From the NCBI RefSeq assembly GCF_001667775.1, contig NZ_LZJI01000197.1, positions 62,001 through 126,000 on the forward strand: DNA of 64,000 nt. The letters are read 5' to 3'. The position numbers were made by a program, and so were the translations under genes. Positions 63,522 to 64,000 of the stretch are shown here, one piece after another (the first letter of the stretch is position 1; the number at the start of each line of letters is the position of its first letter). The DNA comes from Mycobacterium sp. E1747 (GTDB taxonomy: Bacteria; Actinomycetota; Actinomycetes; Mycobacteriales; Mycobacteriaceae). Under the pieces are notes generated by a model, which worked only from the letters and a program-made list of their open reading frames with translations, had not been told where the DNA came from and searched no databases.

Positions 63522-64000
63522 CCGGTCGCGTGAAGTCCCCACGGGTGCTTTGGCTTTCGCCATGGACACGACCGGCGGTGCGCGTGCAGTCCGAAGCGCT
63601 GATCCGCCACGGGGCCGACGTGCTGCTCGTGACCTCGGACCGGCACCCGGAGTCGGACGCCGCCCGAGACTACGAGGTGGTGCTCGAGCCGCGATTGCTC
63701 TCGGCCAAGACCTGGCCCCCGACGCTCAAGGCCTGGCGGCTGGTCCGTAAGTTCTCTCCGGACGTCGTGATCGCCGAACAGGTCCGTGATCCGCGCTGGA
63801 TCGCGCTGGCCGGCCGGACGCCGCGCATCCAGGTGATCCACGACGATCGCCCCCATGACCCCGTGGAAGCGTTGCCGGCCTACGAACTCGCGGTGCTCGA
63901 TCGCTGGGGTGCCCGCTCGGCGGCCACCATCACCTATTGCGACTACGTCGCGCGGGCGGTCGCGACACGGCGCGACGTGATGGGCACGCCGGTGCACGTT
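63518..64000 (+). CDS. Glycosyltransferase, GT-B type, N-terminal part
   Basis: An open frame of 161 codons that runs off the window, so the gene is partial. It starts at a GTG overlapping the flippase stop. VLWLSPWTRPAVRVQSEAL and GADVLLVTSDRH, then PDVVIAEQVRDPRW, and TPRIQVIHDDRPHDP fit the N-terminal Rossmann domain of a GT4-like enzyme. It probably adds a sugar to the lipid-linked unit. Donor and acceptor are unknown. Confidence 0.7.
   Translation, partial: MTGRVKSPRVLWLSPWTRPAVRVQSEALIRHGADVLLVTSDRHPESDAARDYEVVLEPRLLSAKTWPPTLKAWRLVRKFSPDVVIAEQVRDPRWIALAGRTPRIQVIHDDRPHDPVEALPAYELAVLDRWGARSAATITYCDYVARAVATRRDVMGTPVHV

Overview
The window is a GC-rich chromosome segment of a slow-growing, non-tuberculous Mycobacterium, probably of the Mycobacterium avium complex or a near relative. 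The evidence is PE, PPE and Esx genes, TrcRS, RpfB, LpqT/LpqU-type lipoproteins and a gene order that follows, in reverse orientation, the M. tuberculosis block from about Rv1007c (metS) to Rv1063c as I remember it. No replication origin, rRNA operon, intact insertion sequence or CRISPR array is visible. Function calls rest on family recognition by reading; no database search was run.

Region 1 (1-9.1 kb): two patatin-like lipases facing each other, a class II glutamine amidotransferase, a FadD14-type acyl-CoA ligase, an Rv1057-type beta-propeller, an operon of dienelactone hydrolase, DUF6295 and DUF427 genes, and a six-helix membrane protein.

Region 2 (9.1-13 kb): two close paralogues of a SAM-dependent methyltransferase with a lipoprotein and a DUF732 secreted protein between them. 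A tRNA-Leu(UAA) lies upstream, and a decayed tRNA-like copy lies between the paralogues, so the locus looks like an old duplication or a tRNA-targeted insertion.

Region 3 (13-27.5 kb): a PE-PPE-EsxJ-EsxI operon with a strong terminator, the TrcRS two-component system, and a co-directional kdpFABCDE potassium-transport operon. The kdp operon has an extra 31-residue membrane ORF at its front and an enlarged KdpC. Between kdpE and ppx sits a 451-bp unit bounded by 69-bp imperfect inverted repeats and carrying a small winged-helix gene.

Region 4 (28-53 kb): mostly core housekeeping genes: ppx, DUF501, divIC-like, eno, lpqU, mazG, mfd, glmU, prs, rplY, pth, a pks16-type ligase, ispE, ksgA, rpfB, tatD and metG. 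Additions are a lysA paralogue followed by a 55-bp tandem repeat, a TetR regulator, a tRNA-Gln(UUG), an ArsC-like protein, LpqT and a short-chain dehydrogenase. rpfB-ksgA-ispE form one operon behind a leader with a terminator-like hairpin.

Region 5 (53-64 kb): accessory. It has a DUF1772-like protein, a PAS-only protein, an orphan BcsB-like membrane-anchored protein, two TetR regulators, and then a co-directional unit of a leader ORF, a PE-less PPE protein, an RmlC-type epimerase, a polyprenyl-phosphate sugar transferase, a Wzx-like flippase and the start of a glycosyltransferase running off the window. This looks like a Wzx-type exopolysaccharide cluster transcriptionally fused to a PPE gene, and it is the strongest candidate for an undescribed system here. 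The second candidate is the inverted-repeat unit at kdpE-ppx.
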